A stretch of DNA of 64,000 nucleotides from Planctomycetota bacterium (lineage in GTDB: Bacteria; Planctomycetota; UBA1135; GCA-002686595). Shown here in pieces: positions 17,097 to 25,097 of the stretch. The translations under genes were made by a program, and so were the position numbers. How positions within the stretch are numbered: the first letter of the stretch is position 1; each line of letters begins with the position of its first letter. The DNA lies in assembly GCA_016709875.1 (NCBI GenBank), contig JADJLZ010000016.1, forward strand, positions 1-64,000, in the 5' to 3' direction. A model generated the notes under the pieces. The model was not told the origin of the DNA. It did no database searches and worked only from the letters and a program-made list of their open reading frames with translations.

Positions 17097-17819
17097 ATGT
17101 CGCTCGAAGAGCTCGCCCACTCCCGCGGCTGGTCCGACGAGATCGCGCGCCTGCGCCACTCGATCTGCGAGATCGGCAAGCTGTGCTACGCCAAGGGCTT
17201 CATCGTCGGCGCCGACGGCAACATCTCCGCGCGCACGAGCGACGGCACGGTGCTGATCACGCCCGCCGGCGCGATGAAGGGCTTCCTGCAGCCCGAGCAG
17301 CTCGCGCACGTCGACATGCAGGGCCGCGTGATCGACAATGGCCCGCGCTGCTCGACCGAGACCGGCATCCACCTCGTCAGCTACCGCGAGCGCCCGGATG
17401 TGCAGGCCGTGCTGCACTGCCACCCGCCGCACGCGGTCGCGCTCACGCTCGCGGGGATCGACATGCAGATCCCGGTCATCCCCGAGATCATCGTCACCAT
17501 CGGCGGGATTCCGACGGCGCCCTTCGGCACGCCGGGCACCGACGAGCTGCCCGAGTCGATCCGCGCGATCGTGAAGTGCTCCGACACGGTCGTGATGCAG
17601 AACCACGGCTCGGTGACGCTCGGATCGAACCTGCTGGATGCCTTCAAGAAGCTCGACATGCTCGAGCACACGGCCAAGATCCTCTGGCTCGCCCACTGCG
17701 TCGGGACCGTCAAGCCGCTCGCGCCCGAGGAGGTCGCGAAGCTGCTCGACACGCGCCGGAAGCTCGGGATCCGCAGCGTCAACACGCTCGAGAACCAGTG
17801 CGGCGTGAAGAAACCGTGA
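17097..17819 (+). CDS. Class II aldolase/adducin family protein (fuculose/rhamnulose-phosphate aldolase type)
   Basis: 240 residues. Zinc ligands are visible in LHCHPPHAVAL and in QNHGSVTLG; the phosphate-binding region is GADGNISARTSDG followed by ITPAGAMKGF. In PVM-type microcompartments this enzyme cleaves fuculose-1-phosphate or rhamnulose-1-phosphate to dihydroxyacetone phosphate and lactaldehyde, which is then processed inside the shell. The position one base after three shell genes supports that role, though the sugar cannot be told from sequence. The N-terminal ~25 residues might act as an encapsulation tag, but I see no clear one. Confidence 0.9.
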   Translation: MSLEELAHSRGWSDEIARLRHSICEIGKLCYAKGFIVGADGNISARTSDGTVLITPAGAMKGFLQPEQLAHVDMQGRVIDNGPRCSTETGIHLVSYRERPDVQAVLHCHPPHAVALTLAGIDMQIPVIPEIIVTIGGIPTAPFGTPGTDELPESIRAIVKCSDTVVMQNHGSVTLGSNLLDAFKKLDMLEHTAKILWLAHCVGTVKPLAPEEVAKLLDTRRKLGIRSVNTLENQCGVKKP

Positions 17820-18484
17820 GACCGCACCGGATCTACGTCGATGCTTCGGTGATCGGCGGCTGCCTCGATCCGGAGTTCTCCAAGTGGTCCAACGCGCTGC
17901 TCGAGCGCGCGCGGCGCGAGAAGCTCGTGCTGCTCATGAGCGAGATCGTGATGCGCGAACTCGCTTCAGCCCCGCCGGAGGTGCTCGGTGTGCTCGACGG
18001 CCTGCCGTGGTCGAACCTCGAGCACGCGCCCTTCACCGCGGAAGCCGCGGCGCTGGCCGAGGCCTACGTCGAAGAGCAGGTCCTCGGCCGGCGCAGCCCG
18101 AACGACGCGGCGCACGTCGCCGCCGCCAGCACCGCGCGCGCGGACGCGATTGCTTCGTGGAACTTCGAACAGATCGTGCAGCTCGAGCGGATCAAGGGCT
18201 ACCAACGAGTGAACCTCCTGCGCGGCTACGGCATGGTCACGATCCTCTCGCCGCGCGACCTCGCCGAGACGGACGCGAGAGAGACCCCGACGGACCAGGG
18301 CTTCGACAGCCGCGCACACCTGGACCGCGTGCGGGTGGGGATCTTCGCGGAGATCGAGCAGCTGACGCCGGCGCTGCGGATCCGGTACTTCCGCAAGGCG
18401 GCCGAGACGGGTCCCTGCGCCGATTGGTGGAAGACGCTCCGCGAAGAGAGCGCCCGGCGCCACGGTGAAAAGAACCTGGGCTGA
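17816..18484 (+). CDS. PIN-domain protein with C-terminal extension
   Basis: 223 codons from a GTG that overlaps the aldolase stop (GTGA). Acidic PIN residues are visible in IYVDASVIGG, SEIVMRELASAPPEV and RRSPNDAAHVAAA, followed by ADAIASWNFEQIV, so the nuclease active site looks complete. About 65 residues beyond the PIN fold (from ETPTDQGFDSRAH onward) match nothing I recognise. No antitoxin gene precedes it. It may be a VapC-like toxin or a housekeeping PIN RNase; why it is joined to the microcompartment genes is unclear. Confidence 0.75.
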   Translation: MRPHRIYVDASVIGGCLDPEFSKWSNALLERARREKLVLLMSEIVMRELASAPPEVLGVLDGLPWSNLEHAPFTAEAAALAEAYVEEQVLGRRSPNDAAHVAAASTARADAIASWNFEQIVQLERIKGYQRVNLLRGYGMVTILSPRDLAETDARETPTDQGFDSRAHLDRVRVGIFAEIEQLTPALRIRYFRKAAETGPCADWWKTLREESARRHGEKNLG

Positions 18485-18570
18485 TCTCGCCCTCGGCGAC
18501 GCTGCGCTTCGACAAGCCCTGATCCCGCTTTCCTGCAACCGCGAAGCCCCGAGGGAGGTACAGGAACCCC

Positions 18571-19089
18571 GTGACGAGCTTCGCGATGGTCCACCCCCAG
18601 GGCGACAGCCCGCTCGAAGGCCGCATGGCGGCCGAGATCCCGCGCCTGCGCGCCTACGTCGCGCGGCTGCTCGGGGTGCGCACGACCAGCCCCGACGCCG
18701 AGGACGCGCTGCAGGAGGTGCTCGCGCGCGCCTGGCGCTACCGCGCGAGCTTCGAGGAAGAGCGCGCGCTCGGGCCCTGGCTGCGGCGCGCGGCGCTGCG
18801 CGTGGTGCTCGACCGGCGCGACGCACGCGAGCGCGCTCCGCGGGTCGCGGAGCTCGATCCCGACCAGGTCGCGGCGCGCACGAGCCCGGACCTCCCGGCG
18901 CAGCGCGAGCAACTCGAGCGCATGCTCGCGCCGCTCTCCCCCATCGAGCGCGAGTCGCTCTTGCGCTTCCACCAGCGCGGCGAGTCGGTGGCGGAGATCG
19001 CCGCGGCCATGCAGCTCGCCGAAGGCACGGTCAAGTCGCACCTGTGGCGCGCGCGCCGGCGCATCGCCGAGCGCGGGAGGGAGCGATGA
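18571..19089 (+). CDS. ECF sigma factor
   Basis: 172 residues. Region 2 includes TSPDAEDALQEVLARAWRY and region 4 the helix-turn-helix GESVAEIAAAMQLAEGTVKS followed by HLWRARRRI. The GTG start has a good ribosome site (GAGGGAGG) about 12 bases upstream. Its stop overlaps the ATG of a putative anti-sigma gene, the standard arrangement of a regulated ECF pair. Confidence 0.88.
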   Translation: MTSFAMVHPQGDSPLEGRMAAEIPRLRAYVARLLGVRTTSPDAEDALQEVLARAWRYRASFEEERALGPWLRRAALRVVLDRRDARERAPRVAELDPDQVAARTSPDLPAQREQLERMLAPLSPIERESLLRFHQRGESVAEIAAAMQLAEGTVKSHLWRARRRIAERGRER

Positions 19090-19592
19090 GCGAGCGCTTC
19101 TGGATGAGCGTACAGACGGCCCTCGACGAGCGGCGTGATCCGCTCGGCGACGCGCAGGTGCGCGAGTGGCTGTTCGAGCATCCCGAGGATGCGCTCGAGG
19201 TGTGCGAGTTGCGCGCCGCGCTCGAGCAGTTTGAAAGGGCAGACATTCCGCTGCGCGCGCGGCGCAGATCGCTCGCGTTGCCGCTCGCGGCGGCGGCGGC
19301 CCTCGCGCTGATCGCGCTCGGCGCGTGGAACGTGCTGCGACCGCGCCCGCAAGCGACGCCCGCGCTGACGGCGGCGCAGGAGCTCGAGCTGCACCCGGTC
19401 GTCGCGCGTCCGGACCTCGGCAGCGTGCAGAGCTGGGAGCTCGTCAGCGCGTGCACGACGAGCGAGGGCACGATCACGGTTCGCGCGAGCGAGGGTCGTG
19501 TCGAGACGGAGAACGACTTCGCCCATCGCGCGGGCGAACTCGCGCGGGCCGAAGCGCCCGTACATCACGAAGAAAGCTGGAACCCGCAATGA
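19086..19592 (+). CDS. Putative membrane-bound anti-sigma factor
   Basis: 168 residues. The cytoplasmic N-terminus (about 1-60) lacks a zinc motif, one hydrophobic segment at about 62-82 (LALPLAAAAALALIALGAW) crosses the membrane, and the rest is outside. It starts inside the sigma stop codon (ATGA) and its own stop overlaps the next start. The anti-sigma role rests on position and topology, not on a recognised domain. Confidence 0.6.
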   Translation: MSERFWMSVQTALDERRDPLGDAQVREWLFEHPEDALEVCELRAALEQFERADIPLRARRRSLALPLAAAAALALIALGAWNVLRPRPQATPALTAAQELELHPVVARPDLGSVQSWELVSACTTSEGTITVRASEGRVETENDFAHRAGELARAEAPVHHEESWNPQ

Positions 19593-20629
19593 TCGCTGCA
19601 CTCCTGGCCGTGTGCCTTTCGCTGGGAGTATCGTCTCTCCAGCAGCCGCCCGAGGTGATCGACCGTCGTCCGAACACGAGTCCGGAGGTCCTGCAGGTGA
19701 TCGAGCTGCGCGACCTGCTCGCCTGCATCGAACCGGACGCGGGTTCCGGGGACGGCGCGCTGTCGAATTCGGAAGTGGCGCGTGCCGCGCGCGCCAAGGC
19801 GGTCGCGTACCTGACCGATTTCATCACGCACAACATCGTGCCGCCGCTCACGGGTGCGCAGCAGTCGCTGCGCATCACCCCCAGCGGCACGCTCGTGCTG
19901 CACGGGGTCCCGGCTCAGCAGGAGTGGGTGCAGTCGCTGCTCGAGCTCAATCGCAGCCGAGAGAACGTCGTGCTCGAAGCGACGACCTTTATCGAGGGAC
20001 CGAAGGGTTCGTTCCAGCGCATGGGCATCGCCGGGAGCGCGACGCCGACCGTGCTGGAAGCAAAGGACCTCGATCGCTTCCGCGCCCTGGGCAAGGACGA
20101 CCCGCAGTTCCAGGTCATCGCCGCGCCTCGCATGCTCGTCTATCCCCTGGGCGCGAGCTCGGCCACCGTGGGTGAGTTCATCACCTACGTGAAGAGCTGG
20201 AAGCTCGAGACGGTGGAGCCGGGCGAAGTGAAGCTGCCGGTTCCCCAGATCGAGCACGCGTTCCACGGCCTCGAACTCGTGGCCCGGACGGTGCTGCTCG
20301 ACGCGCAACGGGTGGTGCTCGACCTCGACGCCTCGAACAGCGTCGTCCAGCGGCCGATTCCGACCCAGACGGTGAAGCTCGATCCCTCGATCACACAGGT
20401 GCTCACCGTCGCGACGCCGCAGATCGAGAAGAAGTCGATCCAGGCGCGCTGCACGCTCGGCCCCGACGCGCTGGTCGCCTTCTCTTGCCCGGTCGCGGGC
20501 AAGGACGAGCGCGAGCTGCTGATCCTCGTCAGCGCGCACGCGCAGAAGGCCTCCGACCTGAAAGCGACTCCGGGCGAGGTCATGACCACCGGCGCGAAGA
20601 AGGAGCCTGCGCCCGAGCCGCCGAAGTAG
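19589..20629 (+). CDS. Exported protein with secretin-like features
   Basis: 346 residues with a signal peptide (MIAALLAVCLSLGVSSLQQ). A segment near 85-130 (SLRITPSGTLVLHGVPAQQE then WVQSLLELNR) resembles the short N-domains of secretins, and the end (VATPQIEKKSIQARCTLG ... RELLILVSAHA) resembles the closing strands of a secretin barrel. It is much too short for a full secretin. It overlaps the anti-sigma gene by four bases, so it is probably part of the ECF-controlled output. Function uncertain. Confidence 0.5.
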   Translation: MIAALLAVCLSLGVSSLQQPPEVIDRRPNTSPEVLQVIELRDLLACIEPDAGSGDGALSNSEVARAARAKAVAYLTDFITHNIVPPLTGAQQSLRITPSGTLVLHGVPAQQEWVQSLLELNRSRENVVLEATTFIEGPKGSFQRMGIAGSATPTVLEAKDLDRFRALGKDDPQFQVIAAPRMLVYPLGASSATVGEFITYVKSWKLETVEPGEVKLPVPQIEHAFHGLELVARTVLLDAQRVVLDLDASNSVVQRPIPTQTVKLDPSITQVLTVATPQIEKKSIQARCTLGPDALVAFSCPVAGKDERELLILVSAHAQKASDLKATPGEVMTTGAKKEPAPEPPK

Positions 20630-20631
20630 CC

Positions 20632-20649
20632 GCTGCTCAGTCGAGCAGC
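20632..20649. terminator. Hairpin between convergent genes
   Basis: Perfect 7-bp stem GCTGCTC / GAGCAGC with loop AGTC, placed exactly between the stops of the convergent genes ending at 20629 and 20637. There is no T-run on either side. Confidence 0.4.
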
Positions 20650-21242
20650 TTCTGCGCGCGCAGTTCCTTGCGCACGGCCTCGCTGTTCTCCTCGGCGAGC
20701 TCGCGCACCGAACCGGGGTCGCGCACGCGCACGACGCCGGACCAGATGAGCTTGTCGTCGGCCAGCGAGTACAGGTTGGTCTCGACGCGGTAGGTCTTCT
20801 CCATGTAGGTGTAGCCCTCGTCGAAACGCGTCGGCCAGTAGAACGCGGTGCTGTTGTTCTGGTCGCTGAAGTGCAGGAAGATCGGCGAGTACGCCGCCGG
20901 GACGTGCTGCTCGAGCTTGTCCACCTCGACCACACGCATCACGAGCGCGCTCTCGAAGCCCTTGGCGCGCGCGGCCTGCGCGGCCGTCTTGGGGTCGGCG
21001 AAATCGCTCGCGGCGAGCACCGAGTAGGACGGCGTCGCGTTCTGCGGACCGAGGTCGCGCACGAGCACGTCCTCGGCGACGCGCCGGAAGCTCTCCTCGC
21101 TGCTGCTGGCGAAGACGAGCGTCTTGCGCATGCGGAAGTCGCTCGCCTGCGGGTCGCGCCAGCTGTCAGTCACGCTCGGGGCGGAGGCGCAGGAGGCCAG
21201 CAGCAGCAGGGCGCTCGTGGCGATCAGGGTGAGAAGCTTCAT
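20637..21242 (-). CDS. Putative lipoprotein, unknown function
   Basis: 201 residues with a lipoprotein signal (MKLLTLIATSALLLLASCAS; Cys in LASC). The mature part starts APSVTDSWRDP and reads as a compact alpha/beta domain with RKTLVFASSSEESFRRVAED and an end YRVETNLYSLADDKLIWSG. This recalls outer-membrane-facing DUF4136-like lipoproteins, but I do not assign a family. It precedes the YugP-type protease on the same strand. Confidence 0.6.
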   Translation of the reverse strand: MKLLTLIATSALLLLASCASAPSVTDSWRDPQASDFRMRKTLVFASSSEESFRRVAEDVLVRDLGPQNATPSYSVLAASDFADPKTAAQAARAKGFESALVMRVVEVDKLEQHVPAAYSPIFLHFSDQNNSTAFYWPTRFDEGYTYMEKTYRVETNLYSLADDKLIWSGVVRVRDPGSVRELAEENSEAVRKELRAQKLLD

Positions 21243-21264
21243 GGTGACTCCTGCGGGTACGGGT

Positions 21265-21960
21265 TCAGTCGCGGCGCCGCATCAAGAGGTAGACCAGCGT
21301 CATGATCGCGGTCAGCGCGCCGGCGACGTAGGTCATCGCGGCGGCACCGAGGACCTTGTTGACGCCCTGCGCCTCCTCCTGCGTGCTGACGATGCCCGAG
21401 CTCGCGAGCACCGCCTTGGCGCGGTTGCTGGCGTCGAACTCGACCGGCAGCGTCACGAGCTGGAAGAGCACGGTCGCGGCGAAGAGCACGATGCCCACGT
21501 CCTGCAGGTAGCGCATGCTCGAGAAGAGCGCGCCGGCCATGAAGATCCAGATCCAGGCCGCCGAGCCGAACTTGACCACGGGCACCATCTGCGAGCGCAG
21601 GTTGAGCCACAGGTAGGCCTTGACGTGCTGGATCGAGTGTCCGGCCTCGTGCGCCGCGACGGCGATCGAGGAGATCGAGCGGCCGCGGAAGACCTGCGGC
21701 GAGAGGCGCAGCGTGCGCGTGCGCGGGTCGTAGTGGTCAGAGAGGAATCCCTGTGTCTCCTCGATCTTGAGCTCGGTCACGCCGCCCGCCGTCGCGACCG
21801 CGCGCGCGGCCTCGGCGCCGGTCATGCCCGAGCGCACGCCGACCTGGGCGTACTTGGCGAAGTTGCTCTGCACACGGGCCGAGGCCCACAGGGCAAGCAG
21901 CAGCGCCGGTGTGATCAGGATCAATACAGCGGGTCAAAGGTGAGCAGGAAGGCGAACATG
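21265..21960 (-). CDS. YugP-type membrane zinc metallopeptidase, apparent frameshift near its start
   Basis: Membrane protein with a cytoplasmic-face zinc site AAHEAGHSIQH. The family begins with a conserved segment like MFAFLLTFDPLYWILITPALLLALW. Here MFAFLLTFDPLY is encoded from an ATG at 21960 and ILITPALLLALW continues in another frame from about 21921; one G appears lost near 21923 (TATTGATCC for TATTGGATCC). The rest (219 residues, several membrane helices) is intact. Substrate unknown. If the indel is a sequencing error the gene is normal. Confidence 0.8.
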
Positions 21961-22002
21961 GCGACCCCTATACGTCAGCGGCGGCGGATCTTCGAGCGAG
22001 AC

Positions 22003-23700
22003 CTAGAAGAGACCCTTCACGAGGCCCTGTTCGTCGACGTCCACGCGCCGGTAGCCCGGATTCTTGCCCAAGCCGGGCATGGTCATGATATCGCCCGCGA
22101 AAACGACCACGAAGCCCGCACCCGCCGAGAGGCGCAGCTCGCGCACCGGGAAGCGGTAGCCGCGCGGCCGGCCCTTCTTGGTGGCGTCGTGCGAGAGGCT
22201 GTACTGCGACTTCGCGACGCAGATCGGGAGCTTGCCATGGCCCTGCTTCTCCAGTCGCGCGATGTCGGCCTGGGCGCTCTCGGAGAAGTCGACGCCGTCG
22301 GCGCCGTAGATGCGCGTCGCCAGGCGTTCGACCTTCGCGGAGAGGCTCTCGGAGAGCTCGTAGATCGGCTTGAACTGCGCTTTGCCCGAGTGCGCCGCGC
22401 GGTGCACGGCCTCGGCGAGCTCGCGGCCGCCCTCGCCGCCGCGCGAAAAGACCTCGGACAGGCAGGCCTCGGTCGCGCCGGCCTCGAGCGCGCGCTCGCG
22501 CACGAGCGCGATCTCGCGCTCGGTGTCGGTGTGGAAGCGGTTGACGGCCACGATCACCGGCACGCCGAAGGCGCGCACGTTGGCGATCTGCGCCTCGAGG
22601 TTCGCGCAGCCCTCGGCCAGGGCATCGAGGTTCTCCTGGCTGAGCTCGGGCGGCATGGGCTTGCCCTGCTTCACCTCGAAGCGGCCCGAGTGCACCTTGA
22701 GCGCGCGCACGGTGGCGACCACGACGGCGCAGTCGGGGCTCATGCCCGAGGTGCGGCACTTGATGTCGAAGAACTTCTCCGCGCCCATGTCGGCCGCGAA
22801 ACCGGCCTCGGTCACGACGTAGTCGAAGAAGCGCGCCGCGACCTGGTCGCCGATCACCGAGGAGTTGCCGTGCGCGATGTTGGCGAAGGGGCCTGTGTGC
22901 ACGAAAGCCAAGGTCGCCTCGGTGGTCTGCATGATCGTCGGGTGGATGGCCTCGCCCAGCAGGGCCGCCATCGCGCCGGCGCACTCGAGGTCCTCGGCGG
23001 TCACCTCGCTGCCGTCGGCGCGTTCGGCGACGACGATGCGGCCCAGACGCGCGCGCAGGTCCTTCAGGTCCTTGGCGAGGCCCAGGATCGCCATCACCTC
23101 GGACGCGGGCGTGATCTCGAAGCCGGTCTTGCGCGGCACGCCGTTCTTCGGGCCGCCCAGACCGATCTCGATCTCGCGCAGCGCGCGGTCGTTGACGTCG
23201 AGCACGCGCTTCCAGCGCACCGTCTCGGGCACGATGCCGAGCGGGTTGTCGAGCAGGATCGAGGTGTCGATCGCCGCCGCGAGCAGGTTGTTGGCCGCCG
23301 CGACCGCGTGGAAGTCGCCGGTGAGGTGCAGGTTGAAGTCCTCCATCGGGACGACCTGGCTCTGGCCGCCGCCCGCGGCGCCGCCCTTGATGCCGAAGAC
23401 CGGCCCCATCGACGGTTGGCGGATCGTGCACACGGCCTTCTGGCCGATGCGGTTCAGCGCCAGCGAGAGGCCGATCGTGTGCACGGTCTTGCCCTCCCCC
23501 GCCGGGGTGGGTGTGATCGCGGTCACCAGCACGTAGCGCGCGCGCTGCGCGCGCGGCTTGGCCGGCTGGGCGTCGATGCGCAGCTTCGCTCGGGTGTGGC
23601 CGTAGGGGATCAGGCTCTCGACCGGGATCCCAAAGCGCGCAGCCAGTTCGGGGAGGGGACGCAGGGGCACTGCACGGGCGATGGCGAGGTCGGATTCCAC
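22003..23700 (-). CDS. fhs: Formate--tetrahydrofolate ligase
   Basis: ATP-dependent formation of 10-formyl-THF from formate and THF. 565 residues, full length for the family. Seen: the N-terminal SDLAIARAVPLRPLPELAA, the phosphate-binding loop TPAGEGKTVHTIGLSLAL, QPSMGPVFGIKGGAAGGG and the C-terminal FAGDIMTMPGLGKNPGY. It starts with a GTG at 23700. It is divergent from the MerR regulator gene; 139 bases separate the two starts. Confidence 0.96.
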   Translation of the reverse strand: MESDLAIARAVPLRPLPELAARFGIPVESLIPYGHTRAKLRIDAQPAKPRAQRARYVLVTAITPTPAGEGKTVHTIGLSLALNRIGQKAVCTIRQPSMGPVFGIKGGAAGGGQSQVVPMEDFNLHLTGDFHAVAAANNLLAAAIDTSILLDNPLGIVPETVRWKRVLDVNDRALREIEIGLGGPKNGVPRKTGFEITPASEVMAILGLAKDLKDLRARLGRIVVAERADGSEVTAEDLECAGAMAALLGEAIHPTIMQTTEATLAFVHTGPFANIAHGNSSVIGDQVAARFFDYVVTEAGFAADMGAEKFFDIKCRTSGMSPDCAVVVATVRALKVHSGRFEVKQGKPMPPELSQENLDALAEGCANLEAQIANVRAFGVPVIVAVNRFHTDTEREIALVRERALEAGATEACLSEVFSRGGEGGRELAEAVHRAAHSGKAQFKPIYELSESLSAKVERLATRIYGADGVDFSESAQADIARLEKQGHGKLPICVAKSQYSLSHDATKKGRPRGYRFPVRELRLSAGAGFVVVFAGDIMTMPGLGKNPGYRRVDVDEQGLVKGLF

Positions 23701-23726
23701 GATTTGAGCCAGTCTAGGGATTCCCC

Positions 23727-23740
23727 GGGGCGGACGCCCC
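23727..23740. repeat. Small GC-rich palindrome upstream of fhs
   Basis: Perfect GGGGCG-GA-CGCCCC palindrome, 27 bases upstream of the fhs start. It may be a REP-like unit or a protein-binding site for the adjacent MerR regulator. Confidence 0.35.
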
Positions 23741-23839
23741 TACGCACAACCTCCAGCCCCTCCGATCTCACGAAAGGGTAAGATTGGTTTTGAACCCTCC
23801 CGTGTGACACTGTCGGCCTCCGACGGCTCGAAGCGCGCC

Positions 23840-24316
23840 ATGACCGCCCAACCTGACCTGCTCAAGATCGGCGAATTCGCCCGCCTGGCGGAGACGAACC
23901 TGCGCACGCTGCGCTACTACGAGGAGCTCGGCCTGCTGAGCCCCTCGCACCGCAGCCAGGGGGGCTTCCGCTACTACCGGCGCACCGACGTCAATCGGGT
24001 GCACCTGATCCGCGACTTGCAGGAGCTCGGGCTGCAGCTCGAGCGCATCCGCGAGCTGATTTCGATGCGCGCGAGCGGCGAGCCCGGCACGCAGTTCTTC
24101 GCCCGCGTGCGCCAGGCGCTCTCCGAGCAGGACCGCATGCTCGCCGAGCGCGAGCGCTCGATCGTGGAGCAGCGCGCGCGCATCCAGGACTCGCTTACGA
24201 AGTTGACGGAATGCCAGGGCTGCGCGAATTCCCCCTGCGCCCAGAACAACCACTGCGAGCCCTGCTCCACCAGCGGGGAAGATCTGCCCGACCATCTGAG
24301 CGCGCTGTACCAGTGA
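23840..24316 (+). CDS. MerR family transcriptional regulator with Cys cluster
   Basis: 158 residues from the ATG at 23840. The N-terminal winged helix is standard (KIGEFARLAETNLRTLRYYE, then HRSQGGFRYYRRTD). A long dimerisation helix follows (RMLAERERSIVEQRARIQDS). The C-terminus has four Cys in a tight cluster, ECQGCANSPCAQNNHCEPC, which could bind a metal or sense redox state. The effector is not evident. It lies divergent from fhs and may control it, or the scramblase-like gene downstream. Confidence 0.85.
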   Translation: MTAQPDLLKIGEFARLAETNLRTLRYYEELGLLSPSHRSQGGFRYYRRTDVNRVHLIRDLQELGLQLERIRELISMRASGEPGTQFFARVRQALSEQDRMLAERERSIVEQRARIQDSLTKLTECQGCANSPCAQNNHCEPCSTSGEDLPDHLSALYQ

Positions 24317-24394
24317 GCTCCTGGCCGTGGGGACCGGTTTCCGGTCCAGTCCGCGCCGCGCTTGCTATCGTCGAATAGAGTTTCCAGGAAACCC

Positions 24395-24937
24395 ATGGCC
24401 GAACGGATCGCCACCTACCGCACACGGGCGCGCGGAATCCCCCGCTCCGCGCACGAGATCGAGGGACCCGACGGGCGCCTGGGCGTCCTCTCCATCGAGC
24501 GCAACGCCGCCGGGATGATCGTCCGCGGCCGCTTCCAGCCCGAAAAGGGTGAGGTGCTCTCGATCCGGCGCGAGCCGGGCATCCTGCGCAGCCAGTATTC
24601 GCTCTGGACCGAGGGCCGCGAGTGGCTCGGCTCCTCGCTGCGCCCGGGCTTCGTGAAGCGCGAGATCGCGCTCTCGACGGGCAGCAAGTCCTTCCGGCTC
24701 CTGCCGACGGCGAATTTCGGCCGCGGCTGGCGCATGCTGGCGCCCAAGACCGGCGAGATGGCCCGCATCGTGCCCGAGGGCTTCGGCCGCTCGCGCATCG
24801 AGGTCTTCCGCAAGGTCGATACCGAACTCCTGATCTTCGCCTACTTCCTCGCCGCGCAAGTCGCGCAGGAGAGCTGGTGGCCCGCGCGGGCCGACGAAGG
24901 CGAGTCCGAGACGATTCCGACCGCTTCCAAGGCTTGA
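24395..24937 (+). CDS. Uncharacterised protein, possibly LURP-one/scramblase-like
   Basis: 180 residues, no signal peptide. Beta-rich sequence with regularly spaced strands (GVLSIERNAAGMIVRGRF, EVLSIRREPGILRSQYSLW, KSFRLLPTANFGRGW) and a final hydrophobic stretch TELLIFAYFLAAQVAQ. This pattern suggests a tubby-like/LURP-one barrel, but I cannot confirm it. Confidence 0.45.
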   Translation: MAERIATYRTRARGIPRSAHEIEGPDGRLGVLSIERNAAGMIVRGRFQPEKGEVLSIRREPGILRSQYSLWTEGREWLGSSLRPGFVKREIALSTGSKSFRLLPTANFGRGWRMLAPKTGEMARIVPEGFGRSRIEVFRKVDTELLIFAYFLAAQVAQESWWPARADEGESETIPTASKA

Positions 24938-25097
24938 TGGCCTCCTGGCCGTCCCGCAAGCGGAATCCGGGCTAGCCTGAAGCTAACCTGACACGTTCCG
25001 GGAAGCCCATCCAGGGATCCACGTCCAACGCGCGGAACCGAGCCGACCCTTCTGAACGTCCTCGTCCTGTTCAACGGCCGAGGCCCCCACGACCCAC

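Noticed and set aside
17816..18484. VapC toxin of a toxin-antitoxin pair
   Set aside because: PIN motifs are real, but no antitoxin-like gene lies upstream or downstream, so I call it only a PIN-domain protein.
21124..23781. 885-codon plus-strand frame opposite fhs
   Set aside because: Shadow of formate-THF ligase; no family features.
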